From JADKAV01 sp963733395 (GTDB lineage Bacteria > Actinomycetota > Actinomycetes > S36-B12 > UBA10799), in NCBI GenBank assembly GCA_963733395.1, contig CAVTCZ010000019.1, forward strand, positions 124,001 to 188,000: DNA of 64,000 bases, read 5' to 3'. Under the pieces are notes generated by a model. It was given only the letters and a program-made list of their open reading frames with translations. It was not told where the DNA came from and did no database searches. Both the position numbers and the translations under genes were made by a program. Shown piece after piece: positions 27,797 to 36,397 of the stretch. Position 1 is the first letter of the stretch. Each line of letters opens with the position of its first letter.

Positions 27797-27845
27797 TGTG
27801 ACGTTGTTGCCCTTCCGTCGGCGAGTCGCGGGCAACAACGTCACA
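27797..27845. repeat. Family C hairpin, copy 2 (perfect 16-bp arms)
   Basis: Arms TGTGACGTTGTTGCCC (27797-27812) and GGGCAACAACGTCACA (27830-27845). Only one base per arm differs from copy 1 (18651), and it changes together on both arms (TGCGACG to TGTGACG with CGTCGCA to CGTCACA), a compensatory pair. Confidence 0.85.
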
Positions 27846-27895
27846 AAACGCAGACCCTGCCTTCAGATGCCCATCTGACGCCCGCTTCCGTCGAG

Positions 27896-27938
27896 CAGAT
27901 TGCGCAGCGGACAAGGAACTGGCCCGGTACGCAATCTG
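27896..27938. repeat. Family E-like inverted repeat
   Basis: Arms CAGATTGCG (27896-27904) and CGCAATCTG (27930-27938), with the second followed by TTCC. Read on the minus strand this gives GGAACAGATTGCG, the same string that opens the direct repeats at 56378. Confidence 0.6.
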
Positions 27939-27953
27939 TTCCGGCGAGGCGAC

Positions 27954-28540
27954 CTAACCCCGGTGCGCCCAGTTCACCATGCCGTGGATGTTCTGCTTCA
28001 GGACCTCGCTGGCGGTGGCGTCGGCACCTCTGGTCATCGCCATGTACTTCAGCGTTCCCACGTCGCTCTTGAGCGGCGCCGTCGACAGGGCGTACCCCAC
28101 CGAGTGATCGGTGAGCAGCCAGGCGCCGAGGTTGTAGGCGGTGCGGGCACCCTGCTTCTTGTCCAGCGCCGCGGTGCCCTCGTCGTCCTGGTCCCAGGCC
28201 ACGACCCGGAAGCCGTCGCGGTCACCGAAGTCCGAGAGGTGGATCTGCACCTGGATGCGCCCGATCAACGGCAGGTTCATGCGCTGGACGTACGTGACGT
28301 CGGAGTCCGACCGCCGTTCGACGACTCGACCGACTCGACGTACTTGACGTTGTCGGGGTAGGCCTCCACGTCCAGGATGTGCTTGACCATCAGTTCCACG
28401 TCGGTCTCGGGATTCGGCAGTACGCCGACCGTCTCCGAGGTCGGGCGGCCCTCGAACCGCCAGGAGGTGTGGCTGAACCGGTCGGGGTTCAGCGAGGCCA
28501 CATGGGGCATGACCCGGTCCAGGAACTCGTCAGCGCTCAC
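27954..28540 (-). CDS. START/SRPBCC-like protein, one frameshift
   Basis: About 195 aa once one indel near 28315 is corrected. The central sequence HILDVEAYPDNVKYVESVE followed by DVTYVQRMNLPLIGRIQVQIHLSDF resembles the START/SRPBCC lipid-binding fold, where a helix-turn then long beta strands form a cavity. GTG 28540 is preceded by CAGACT with a 6-nt gap. It is divergent from the ABC exporter gene at 28619, with only 78 bp between starts. Ligand unknown. Confidence 0.65.
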
Positions 28541-28618
28541 GTCGGCAGTCTGTCATGGCGCCGCAGCCGTCCGAAACCGGCTTGAGCAGCCGCGCGGGTT
28601 GCGAGGACAATCGAACCT

Positions 28619-30397
28619 ATGGCCGTGTCCACCTCGTCCACTTCGCTACGCCTGTTCTGGGACGCGGCGGGGATGACCCCTGGCCGCCGGGTGGTCGCGA
28701 TCCTCGGCCCGGTCTTCGCGGTCGGGATCGGGCAGTTCCTCGGTCCGTACGTCATCTCCATCCTGCTCACCCGGATCCAGAGCGGGGACGTGAGCTGGCA
28801 GAACACCTGGCCGCTGGTGGTCGGGTACCTGCTGAGCCAGATCGTGGGAACGGTCATCGGCTGGCGGCTGGTCCTCTGGGCCACCTGGACCATGGAGGTC
28901 CGCGGGATGCAGCTGTTGTTCCAGCGCATCTTCGACCACCTGACCGACCAGAGCGTGGCGTTCCACTCCAACCGCTTCAGCGGTGCACTGGTGTCCCAGA
29001 CCAACAAGCTCCTGGGCGCCTTCGAGATGTTCTGGGACACGATCGTGTGGGCGCTCATGCCGATCCTGACCGGCATCCTGGTCGCCACGGTGGTGCTGGC
29101 ATTCGTCATGTGGCCGTACGCACTGTTCCTGTTCACGATGTCGGCGGCATTCATCGGACTGGTCTTCGTCGCCACCCGGCGCATGCAGGACCTGACGGCC
29201 GCGGAGGCAGCCGCCGCCAACCGCATGACCGGTTTCCTGGCCGACGTGATGACCAACATCGCCGCGGTCAAGGCGCAGGGCTCCGAGCCCGATGAGCGGG
29301 AGGCCGCCAGCGAGGTGGCCGAGATCCGTACCGCCCGCGACCTCGAGGTGATGCGTTCGTTCCTGAAGTTCAGCGCGGGCTACGCCTCGGTGATCACCAT
29401 CATCAACACCGGTGCCGTGGCCGCAGCCGTCCTCGCAGCGGACAGTGCGGCCGTGGACATCGGCGCGATCTACTTGGCCGTGACCTACACGCTGACCGTC
29501 ACCAGCCAGTTGTGGTCCATCAACGAGGTCATCCGCAACTACAACAAGGTGCTCGGCGACGCCCACGAGATGGTGGAGATCCTGCACCTGCCCGCCGGGG
29601 TGCGCGACCGCAACCGCACCGAGCTGCAGGTGACCCGCGGCGCCATCTCGATGCAGGACGTGACGTTCGGCCACGAGGGGCAGTACGACCAGCCGCTGTT
29701 CGCGCATTTCGACCTCGACGTGTCCCCGGGCGAGAAGATCGGTCTCGTCGGTCACTCCGGCAGCGGGAAGACGACGCTGACCCGGTTGCTGCTCCGGTTC
29801 TCCGATCTGCAGGGTGGCCGCATCCTCATCGACGGCCAGGACATCGCTGAGGTCACACAACGCAGCCTGCGCCGGCAGATCTCGTACGTGCCGCAGGAGC
29901 CGCTGTTGTTCCACCGCTCTTTGCGGGAGAACATCGCGTACGGTCTGCCCGGTGCGAGCGAGACCCAGGTGCGCGACGCCGCGCAGAGGGCCTACGCGCT
30001 GGACTTCATCGAGTCCCTGCCCGAGGGCTTCGACACTCTCGTCGGGGAGCGCGGGATCAAACTCTCCGGCGGCCAGCGCCAACGCATCGCGATCGCCCGG
30101 GCCATCCTCAAGGACGCCCGGATCCTGGTGCTCGACGAGGCGACCAGCGCGCTGGACAGCGAGAGCGAGGTGCACATCCAGCGCGCCCTCGCGCACGCCA
30201 TGACCGGGCGCACCACCCTGGTGATCGCCCACCGGCTGTCGACGATCCAGGCCATGGACCGGATCCTGGTGATGGACGACGGCCGGATCATCGAGCAGGG
30301 AAGTCATGCCGAACTGCTGGCGGCCGGCGGTGTGTACGCCGCGCTCTGGGCCCATCAGTCCGGCGGGTTCCTCGCCGAGGCGCAGGCCAGCGGTTAG
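28619..30397 (+). CDS. ABC exporter (fused membrane and ATPase domains)
   Basis: A 592-aa half-transporter of the MsbA/multidrug type that acts as a dimer in the cytoplasmic membrane. Six helices occupy residues ~20-310. The ATPase follows with Walker A GHSGSGKTT, Q-loop YVPQEPLLF, signature LSGGQRQR, Walker B ILVLDEATSALD and H-loop IAHRLSTIQ, all intact. It has no frameshift, unlike many neighbours. The stop codon TAG is part of a family B repeat (30392-30498). Substrate cannot be told from sequence. Confidence 0.92.
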   Translation: MAVSTSSTSLRLFWDAAGMTPGRRVVAILGPVFAVGIGQFLGPYVISILLTRIQSGDVSWQNTWPLVVGYLLSQIVGTVIGWRLVLWATWTMEVRGMQLLFQRIFDHLTDQSVAFHSNRFSGALVSQTNKLLGAFEMFWDTIVWALMPILTGILVATVVLAFVMWPYALFLFTMSAAFIGLVFVATRRMQDLTAAEAAAANRMTGFLADVMTNIAAVKAQGSEPDEREAASEVAEIRTARDLEVMRSFLKFSAGYASVITIINTGAVAAAVLAADSAAVDIGAIYLAVTYTLTVTSQLWSINEVIRNYNKVLGDAHEMVEILHLPAGVRDRNRTELQVTRGAISMQDVTFGHEGQYDQPLFAHFDLDVSPGEKIGLVGHSGSGKTTLTRLLLRFSDLQGGRILIDGQDIAEVTQRSLRRQISYVPQEPLLFHRSLRENIAYGLPGASETQVRDAAQRAYALDFIESLPEGFDTLVGERGIKLSGGQRQRIAIARAILKDARILVLDEATSALDSESEVHIQRALAHAMTGRTTLVIAHRLSTIQAMDRILVMDDGRIIEQGSHAELLAAGGVYAALWAHQSGGFLAEAQASG

Positions 30398-30498
30398 TAC
30401 CGAGGACAGAGGTTAGTCCGGAGGACAGCGGTTAGTCGGAAGTCCGTGTCTGAGGCTCACGGCTGTCCTTGGGACTAACGAACGTCCAAGGGGCTAAC
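30392..30498. repeat. Family B palindromic repeat, copy 3, overlapping an ORF end
   Basis: Begins with GGTTAG, which supplies the last codon and the stop of the ABC exporter. It then shows two half-units GGTTAGTNCNGAGGACAG and a full element starting GTTAGTCGGAAGTCC and ending GGGACTAAC, plus a trailing GGGGCTAAC. It is more diverged than the two copies at 14.2-14.5 kb. It lies upstream of an NPYT-family gene. Confidence 0.75.
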
Positions 30499-30584
30499 GT
30501 CCGTGCCCCCAGCACCGGTGTCGCCGGGTGCGGGGCGCACACTGTAGGTGAGCTGCCATCGGCGGCCACGGAGGAGGCCGAGAA

Positions 30585-31628
30585 GTGAAGCGGGTCATGG
30601 GGGTAGTGGCTGCCAGTGGGTGTGTGATCGGCCTGTCGCCGGCCGCGGCTGAGACGGTGCCGGTCGATCAAGCCGTGGCCGAGCTCAATGCGGTGTGCGT
30701 GGCCTCCCGCGACGCATTCCTGGAGGGCGGCACGGTCCGACTTCGGGTCAAGCCGAACGCTGCGCCGGTCCAGATCCAGCGCTACGACCCGGTCACCGGC
30801 CGGGTCGGTGACAGCGGTTGGCCATCGGTGACCCGGCGTGGCGTGGGCACCTATGACCGCAGCGGGTTCGTGCTCGACGCTCGCCTGCGCAAGGCCCAGA
30901 TCCGCGAGGCCGCGGGATACTTGGGTTTCGCGCAGCGGCCCTGGGTGCTCACCCGCGGGCAGTTCGGCGTGATCCCGAGCCGGTCCTTCCGGCAGTTTCT
31001 GCGCGTCGACCTGGTGGCACCGGACCGCTTCGTCGATCTGGATTCGACGACCGTTCCCTCGCAGCCGCAGCGCTGCGCCTCCCACCTGTTGCCGGCGTCG
31101 GCCAAGGCCAGCGTGGATCGCACCGTCATGGGCGAGACGACGACATGGGCGCTGTCGTACAAACTCGATGACGGGTCGCTGCCGATGCGGGTGACCTCGA
31201 CGCTGGTGGTGACCGACGGGCTCATCATCTCCGGGTCGGCCTTGCTGCGCAGCGGTCAGAAACGGCTCGGTGTGGACGTCGACAACTACGCCCGCTGGCA
31301 GTACCAGCGCCCGCGGGTCGCCTTGCCGAGGGGCCGCCGGGTCGTGTCCCAGCGGCAGTGGATCCGCGCGACCGATGCTGCCGCCCTGGTCACGGATCTG
31401 CGCTACCTGGCCGGCAGTCTCGAGGGGCGGCGGACTCTGCCCGGCTTGCGCGAGGCCGCCCGCGGCCGCGCCCGGCTGGCCAACCGCGGCCACGAGATCG
31501 CCATCCGCGTGCGGAACGTTCCCGGGGGTGTGGTGCTGTCCGGGCGCAATCCGTACACGCGCGACACGGTGGCGTTCGAGGTCGTCATCGAGCCGGTCCC
31601 GACCGCCGTCTCCCGTCGGGTGCGCTGA
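30585..31628 (+). CDS. NPYT-family secreted protein, paralog 3 (diverged)
   Basis: 347 aa with an N-terminal signal peptide (RVMGVVAASGCVIGLSPAAAE) and a secreted domain. The C-terminal block RVRNVPGGVVLSGRNPYTRDTVAFEV matches paralogs 1 and 2 (NVPGGVRIFRKNPYTG), and TTTWALSYKLDDGSLP plus SQRQWIRATDAAALV lie in comparable positions. The earlier half has diverged. GTG start with GGAGG upstream (leadered). The sequence between the blocks has no enzyme motif I recognise. A family B repeat precedes it. Confidence 0.75.
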   Translation: MKRVMGVVAASGCVIGLSPAAAETVPVDQAVAELNAVCVASRDAFLEGGTVRLRVKPNAAPVQIQRYDPVTGRVGDSGWPSVTRRGVGTYDRSGFVLDARLRKAQIREAAGYLGFAQRPWVLTRGQFGVIPSRSFRQFLRVDLVAPDRFVDLDSTTVPSQPQRCASHLLPASAKASVDRTVMGETTTWALSYKLDDGSLPMRVTSTLVVTDGLIISGSALLRSGQKRLGVDVDNYARWQYQRPRVALPRGRRVVSQRQWIRATDAAALVTDLRYLAGSLEGRRTLPGLREAARGRARLANRGHEIAIRVRNVPGGVVLSGRNPYTRDTVAFEVVIEPVPTAVSRRVR

Positions 31629-31726
31629 AGATCTCGTTGAGCCGGCAACCGTTTACCCAACCTTTGCCCGATAGCGTCGAATAAGCCGCTGACCGGCCGC
31701 CGGGATCCGGGATACCCTGAGGCTCG

Positions 31727-31876
31727 ATGACGTCAGGGGAACGCATGATCACGATGGTCGAACCCATCACCGACGAGGAGTTCCTCGGCTACTTCACCGC
31801 GATGCTCGGCAACGATCCGTGGGGTGAGCCGGCGACCTCGGTCGAAGACCTACCCGACGTCAGCGGGTCGCACTAG
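31727..31876 (+). CDS. Small acidic protein (49 aa)
   Basis: ATG 31727 to TAG 31876. The sequence MTSGERMITMVEPITDEEFL is followed by GYFTAMLGNDPWGEP and ends in GSH. It is acidic and carries no signal peptide. TACCCT lies 8 nt before the ATG. The internal ATGs (codons 7 and 10) are possible alternatives. Codon use matches neighbours (G/C-rich third positions). It lies 55 bp before the Tat phosphoesterase. No family recognised. Confidence 0.45.
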   Translation: MTSGERMITMVEPITDEEFLGYFTAMLGNDPWGEPATSVEDLPDVSGSH

Positions 31877-31931
31877 CGTTTCTGCGGTCAAACCTGTCAG
31901 GCTGCCTCAAGTGTCTATTCGGAGGTAGTCC

Positions 31932-33724
31932 ATGGCAGGTCTTTCCCGGCGGGGGTTCTTGGCTGCGACGGCCGGTCTGGCGGCGTCGCTGGGCGTGCCG
32001 CAGCAGGCGCTGGCCGCCCGTCTCGCCGAGCCGGCCAAACCCGCTGACATCCCCACCACCCTCGACCAGACGATCCGGTTCACCGCGCCCGAAGTACCGG
32101 CAGTACCGGCACCTGACGGCCGGTAGCGGCGAGCCCTACGTGCCCCGGTACGACGTGCTCGGCCGTCGCGCCGACCCGGCCCGAGCCACCCGCCGCCGGA
32201 CCGATCGCCTATCTGGGCCACTTGTCCGACATGCACATCATGGACGCCCAGTCGCCGGCACGGCTGGACATCATGGTCGGGCAGAGCGAGACCCTGTGGC
32301 TCGGCGCCTTCCGGCCGCAGGACACGCTGAGCGTCAACGTGGGTGCGGCCATGGTGCAGGCGATGCGGGCTGCTCGGTACAGCCCCTTGACCGGGGCTCC
32401 CATGATGGCGGCGTTCAACACCGGCGACAGCGCGGACATGCACTCCGCGTTGGAGTTGCGCTGGTACATCGACCTGCTGGACGGTGTACCGGTCACGCCG
32501 AACTCGGGCAAGGTGGGTGTCTACGAGGGGGTCCAGGTGTGGGCCGAGTCGACCTTCGCCTACCACCCCGAGGACCCCGCTTCCGATCGCTACGGCGCGT
32601 ACGGCTTCCCCACGGCGCCCGGAATGCTGCAGGCGGCGGTGAGCCAGACCGTGGATTCCGGCGGGCTCGACGGCTCCTTGGTACGCGGTCTACGGCAACC
32701 ACGACACGGATTTCTTGGGCACGCTTCGCGATCTCCGACAGCCTGCGGCGGTTCGCCGTCGGTGACCGCAAGGCCGCAGTGTGGCAGCCGTTCGCCGCGA
32801 ACTTCCTCGGAGGGTGGTCCAACGCGGTCAGCCCGATCACCGAGTACCTGCATGCGGTGCGCAGCAACTTCGGGGCGCAGTCCGGAATGCGGTCGGTGAC
32901 CGCGGATCCGGCCCGCAGGATGTACGAGAACATCGAGTTCATGCAGGCCCACCTGCAGTCCCCGGCCAAGCCCGGGCCCGTGGGCCACGGCTTCACCCAG
33001 CAGAACCTGGAGACCGGCCAGACCTACTGGATGGCCGACATCAGCCCGCACGTGCGCGCCTTCGGACTGGACACCTGCAACCAGGTGGCCGGTCCGGACG
33101 GGGCAGTGCCGGAGGACCAGTTCAACTGGCTGCGGGCAGGTCTGGAACAGGCGCAGGCGGAGAACAAGATCTGCGTCATCCTCAGTCATCACAACAGCAC
33201 CACGCTGGAGAACGAGGCCCAGCCGGTGATCGGCCCGACCCAGCGGCTGATCCACGCCGAGGAGTTCGTGGCGATGGTGCACGAGTACCCGAACGCGGTG
33301 GCCTGGATCAACGGCCACACCCACATCAACACGATCATCCCGCACCCGAAACCCGGCGGCGGCGGCTTCTGGGAGGTCACCACGGCCTCCTGCATCGACT
33401 TCCCGCAGCAGCAGCAGTTGATCGAGATCGTCGACAACCAGGACGGCACCCTGTCCATCTTCACCACTTCGCTGGACCACTCGTCCGCAGCCGACTGGAC
33501 CCCGGCGGACTACAGCCCCACCGGGCTGGCGTCGCTGAGCCGGCAGTTGGCGGCCAACGACTGGATCGAGAACCCGCCGATGCGGATGGGTTCGCCCTTG
33601 GACCGCAACTGCGAGCTGCTGATCACCGCCCCGTTCGACATGGCGGCGATCATCCGACGCGGAGTTGCAGAAGGCGTCGCTGGCGGCGAAGGCGCGACTG
33701 GTCGCCGGAGAGGTGCAGTCATGA
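31932..33724 (+). CDS. Tat-exported metallophosphoesterase, PPA1498 type (frameshifted)
   Basis: The Tat signal SRRGFLAATAGLAASLG is followed by a metallophosphoesterase domain with LGHLSDMHIMD (metal-binding D-x-H), GNHD in WYAVYGNHDTDF, SHHNSTTLE and NGHTH. This order fits the PPA1498 family (TIGR03767). Five net +1 breaks (about 32098, 32195, 32690, 32728, 33665) fragment it, and removing them gives one ~595-aa protein ending ARLVAGEVQS with TGA 33722-33724. It overlaps the lipoprotein gene by ATGA. Substrate unknown. Confidence 0.82.
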
Positions 33725-34057
33725 GGCGGTGGACATGGGTGCTGGCCGCACCGCTGCTGGTCGGGTGCTCCCAGACTGGACGCACTGCAGCAGGTCAGCG
33801 GGGTGCCACTGGCCACGGTCGAGATCGCGGCCGACGACGTGCTGTTGGCGAAGAAGGTGCCGTTGCTGGTCTCGCCGGTGTGTGTGGCGGGCGACGCGCA
33901 GTTCACGTGCACCGGCACCACCCTGGACGACAAGCCCATCAACGTGACGGTCCCGGACGACGAACAGATGGTCATGACCATCACCGTCGGTGGCGAGCAG
34001 ATCTTCTCCGGACCGGTACAAGAGGTCATCGAGAAGGCCGGGGAGAGACTGCCATGA
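33721..34057 (+). CDS. DUF4333-like lipoprotein, one frameshift
   Basis: A lipobox LAAPLLVGC (lipidated Cys about residue 16) leads into a short domain. One extra base near 33778 breaks the frame. The rest reads LDALQQVSGVPLATVEIAADDVLLAKK, then VSPVCVAGDAQFTCTG, where the two cysteines are spaced like the disulfide of DUF4333 proteins, and a closing VTVPDDEQMVMTITVGG. Overlaps the phosphoesterase stop and the next gene by 4 bases, a three-gene operon. Confidence 0.65.
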
Positions 34058-34707
34058 GCGTCGCGGAGAAGCAGTACGGATGGACCGTCCTCGGGACCGG
34101 GTTCGCGAAGATGTGGCGGGGCTTCCTGCCCTTCGTCGTCGTGGCGGTCGTGAACGCATTGGTACAGGCGTCGTTGCTGTGGTTGTCGCCCTTGTGGCTG
34201 GCGCTGGGGATCTCGGCGGCCGTGCTGCTGATCGCCTTCGCGTTGACCGCACACATCGCCGACCGGTCGGTGACCCGGCGCAGCGGCATCGGTGATCTGC
34301 GGAGCACCGAACTGGCGCGGTTCGCCCTCTGGGTGATCGGCTGGACAGTGGTGATCAGTATCGGGCTGGCGTTCTACTTCTGGCCCGGTGTGCTCCTGCT
34401 GGCACTCACGCCGTTCGTCCCGGCTGCTGCGGCGGCGGGCGCCCGCAACCCACTGGGGGCGAACTTCGGCGCCATCCGGGCCCGGCCGTTCCGCTACCTG
34501 ATCACGGTGCTGATCTCGCTGCTGGTGATCCTGGTGGTCTGGTTGCTCAGCGGCCTGAACATGTTCTTCGTCACCGGCTGGGTGGCGTCGTTCACCAGTT
34601 GGCTGATCATCGGGTTCGTCGCCGCGTGGCTGCTGACCGCTTGGTCGTCGCTGTTGCGCAGCACGCCGGCGGGTGAGGTGGCGACACCGGCTGTGGACAC
34701 CGCCTGA
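34054..34707 (+). CDS. Multi-pass membrane protein, third gene of the phosphoesterase operon
   Basis: 217 aa with about six hydrophobic helices (FLPFVVVAVVNALVQASLLW, LALGISAAVLLIAFALTAHI, FALWVIGWTVVISIGLAFYF and more). No named family recognised. It is translationally coupled to the lipoprotein (ATGA), so it probably works with it and the exported phosphoesterase. The gene is intact, with no frameshift. Confidence 0.7.
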   Translation: MSVAEKQYGWTVLGTGFAKMWRGFLPFVVVAVVNALVQASLLWLSPLWLALGISAAVLLIAFALTAHIADRSVTRRSGIGDLRSTELARFALWVIGWTVVISIGLAFYFWPGVLLLALTPFVPAAAAAGARNPLGANFGAIRARPFRYLITVLISLLVILVVWLLSGLNMFFVTGWVASFTSWLIIGFVAAWLLTAWSSLLRSTPAGEVATPAVDTA

Positions 34708-34724
34708 TCCTGCGGCCGTCTGCC

Positions 34725-34739
34725 TATCGTGGCTGAGTG
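34725..34739 (+). promoter_or_regulatory. Leaderless promoter, permease gene
   Basis: TATCGT (34725-34730), spacer GGCTGA, GTG 34737. The gap to the upstream gene is 29 bp. Confidence 0.5.
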
Positions 34740-35708
34740 AGTGTTGCAGTCGCCCCCCGCCGCCGTATCGGGGGGATGGAGATCCTCGCGATCGCGGCCG
34801 TCGGGCTGGTCGTGCTGCAGCCGTTCCTGGCCGGCCGGCTGACCAATCCCGCGCTGCAGGCCGGTGCCACGGTCTTCATCTCCATCTTCATCCAGGCGCT
34901 GCCCTTCCTGGTCCTGGGCGTGGTCCTGTCGGCCGGGATCGCCGCGTTCGTTCCGGACAGTTTCTGGCAGCGCGCGTTGCCGCGCAAGCCGGGCCTCGCG
35001 GTGCCGGTGGCCGGGTGTGCTGGCGCGGTGCTGCCCGGCTGTGAGTGCGCCTCGGTCCCCGTGTCCGGTTCGCTGATGTCGCGTGGCGTTCCGCCCGCTG
35101 CCGCACTGGCCTTCCTGCTGTCCGCGCCCGCGATCAACCCCATCGTGGTGGTCTCGACGGTGGTCGCGTTCCCCGGGGAGCCCATGATGGCCGTCGCCCG
35201 GTTCTTCGCCTCCCTGGTCACGGCGGTCGTCGTCGGATGGTTGTGGCTGCGGTTGGGCAAGGGTGAATGGCTGCGGATCCCGCCGACCCGGCATGTCCAC
35301 GGGCAGTCCCGCTGGAACACCTTCGCGGCATCGGCCACCCACGACCTGCTCCACGCCGGCGGATTCCTCGTGGTCGGCGGGATCGCGGCCGCGGTGCTCA
35401 ACGTCGCGGTCCCGCAGCAGTGGCTGCAGACACTGTCGGAGCACCCTGGACTGGCGATCCTGGGGCTGGCCCTGCTTGCAGTCCTGCTGTCGATCTGCTC
35501 GGAGGCGGATGCCTTCGTGGCGGCCAGTCTCACCCAGTTCTCGCTCACCGCGCGGTTGGCGTTCCTGGTGGTCGGGCCGATGGTCGACCTGAAACTCATA
35601 TCGCTGCAGGCGGGCACCTTCGGAAAGCGGTTCACCTACCGCTTCGCGCCGACCACCTTCGTGGTCGCGGTCCTCATGGCTACGGCCTTCGGGTGGTGGC
35701 TGTTGTGA
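34737..35708 (+). CDS. ArsP-like/DUF318 permease
   Basis: 323 aa, about eight helices. The family signature GCAGAVLPGCECASVPVSGSLMSRGVPPAAALAFLLSAPAINPI in the first half matches ArsP_1 (DUF318) permeases. The second half repeats the theme as AVLLSICSEADAFVAASL. In Bacillus subtilis the related YcgR is paired with YcgQ (the partner here follows) and is controlled by Zur, so a metal-related role is possible. No metal site is proven here. The stop overlaps the next GTG. Confidence 0.88.
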   Translation: MSVAVAPRRRIGGMEILAIAAVGLVVLQPFLAGRLTNPALQAGATVFISIFIQALPFLVLGVVLSAGIAAFVPDSFWQRALPRKPGLAVPVAGCAGAVLPGCECASVPVSGSLMSRGVPPAAALAFLLSAPAINPIVVVSTVVAFPGEPMMAVARFFASLVTAVVVGWLWLRLGKGEWLRIPPTRHVHGQSRWNTFAASATHDLLHAGGFLVVGGIAAAVLNVAVPQQWLQTLSEHPGLAILGLALLAVLLSICSEADAFVAASLTQFSLTARLAFLVVGPMVDLKLISLQAGTFGKRFTYRFAPTTFVVAVLMATAFGWWLL

Positions 35709-36397
35709 GACGGGAGGTTCAGGGTGCCGTGCTCCTGGTGCTGGGGGTGCTGCTATTGCGGCTGACCCTCGGGGGCTCGTACGTCTGGTTCGTCAAACCC
35801 TCCATGAAGCCCGTCCTGCTCGCATCCGCCGCCGTACTGATCGCGCTGTCCCTGTGGAGCATCTGGCAGACGTGGCGTCACGAGGAGGACTCCGACGACG
35901 GCCACGGGCATGCCGGCGTGCCACGGGTGGCCTGGCTGATGCTCCTGCCGGTGCTGGTCGTGTTCGTGGTCTCCCCGCGGCCGTTGGGCGCCTATACCGC
36001 GGGTCGGCAGTTGGCCACCGCCCCGGTTGCCGCCGAACCCGTCGAGCTGACGCCGCTGCCCGCCGGGGAGACGGTCGACCTGGCGATCGCCGACTACATC
36101 ACCCGGGCCGTCTGGGGCGGCGGCCAGACGCTGGCCGACCGGGACGTGCGGCTCACCGGGTTCGTGACCCCGGATCCGGATGGCGGCTGGTGGGTGACCC
36201 GACTCGGTCTGGCTTGTTGCGCGGCGGATGCCCTGTCGTTCCGGGTGCGGGTGCTCGATGCTGAGGCCCTGCCGGCCAACACCTGGGTCGACGTTGCGGG
36301 GCGCTGGGTCGCCGGCGACAGCGGGGACCCGGCGATCCCGCTCATCGAGGCCGACGACGTGGTCGAGGTCCAGGAGCCTCAGAACCCCTACGAGTGA
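35705..36397 (+). CDS. TIGR03943-type partner of the permease
   Basis: 230 aa. Two or three N-terminal hydrophobic helices (VLLLVLGVLLLRLTLGGSYVWFV, VLLASAAVLIALSLWSIWQTW, WLMLLPVLVVFVVSPRPL), a His/Asp-rich loop (EEDSDDGHGHAG) and an exported C-terminal domain with LACCAADALSFRVRV. This layout fits the TIGR03943 (YcgQ-like) family, the usual partner of DUF318 permeases. GTG 35705 overlaps the permease TGA. The stop overlaps the convergent MarR gene by 10 bases. Confidence 0.82.
   Translation: MRREVQGAVLLVLGVLLLRLTLGGSYVWFVKPSMKPVLLASAAVLIALSLWSIWQTWRHEEDSDDGHGHAGVPRVAWLMLLPVLVVFVVSPRPLGAYTAGRQLATAPVAAEPVELTPLPAGETVDLAIADYITRAVWGGGQTLADRDVRLTGFVTPDPDGGWWVTRLGLACCAADALSFRVRVLDAEALPANTWVDVAGRWVAGDSGDPAIPLIEADDVVEVQEPQNPYE

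Noticed and set aside
28646..30355. 569-codon minus-strand open frame opposite the ABC exporter
   Set aside because: Shadow of a well-supported gene. His/Gly/Arg-rich with no domain or start signal.
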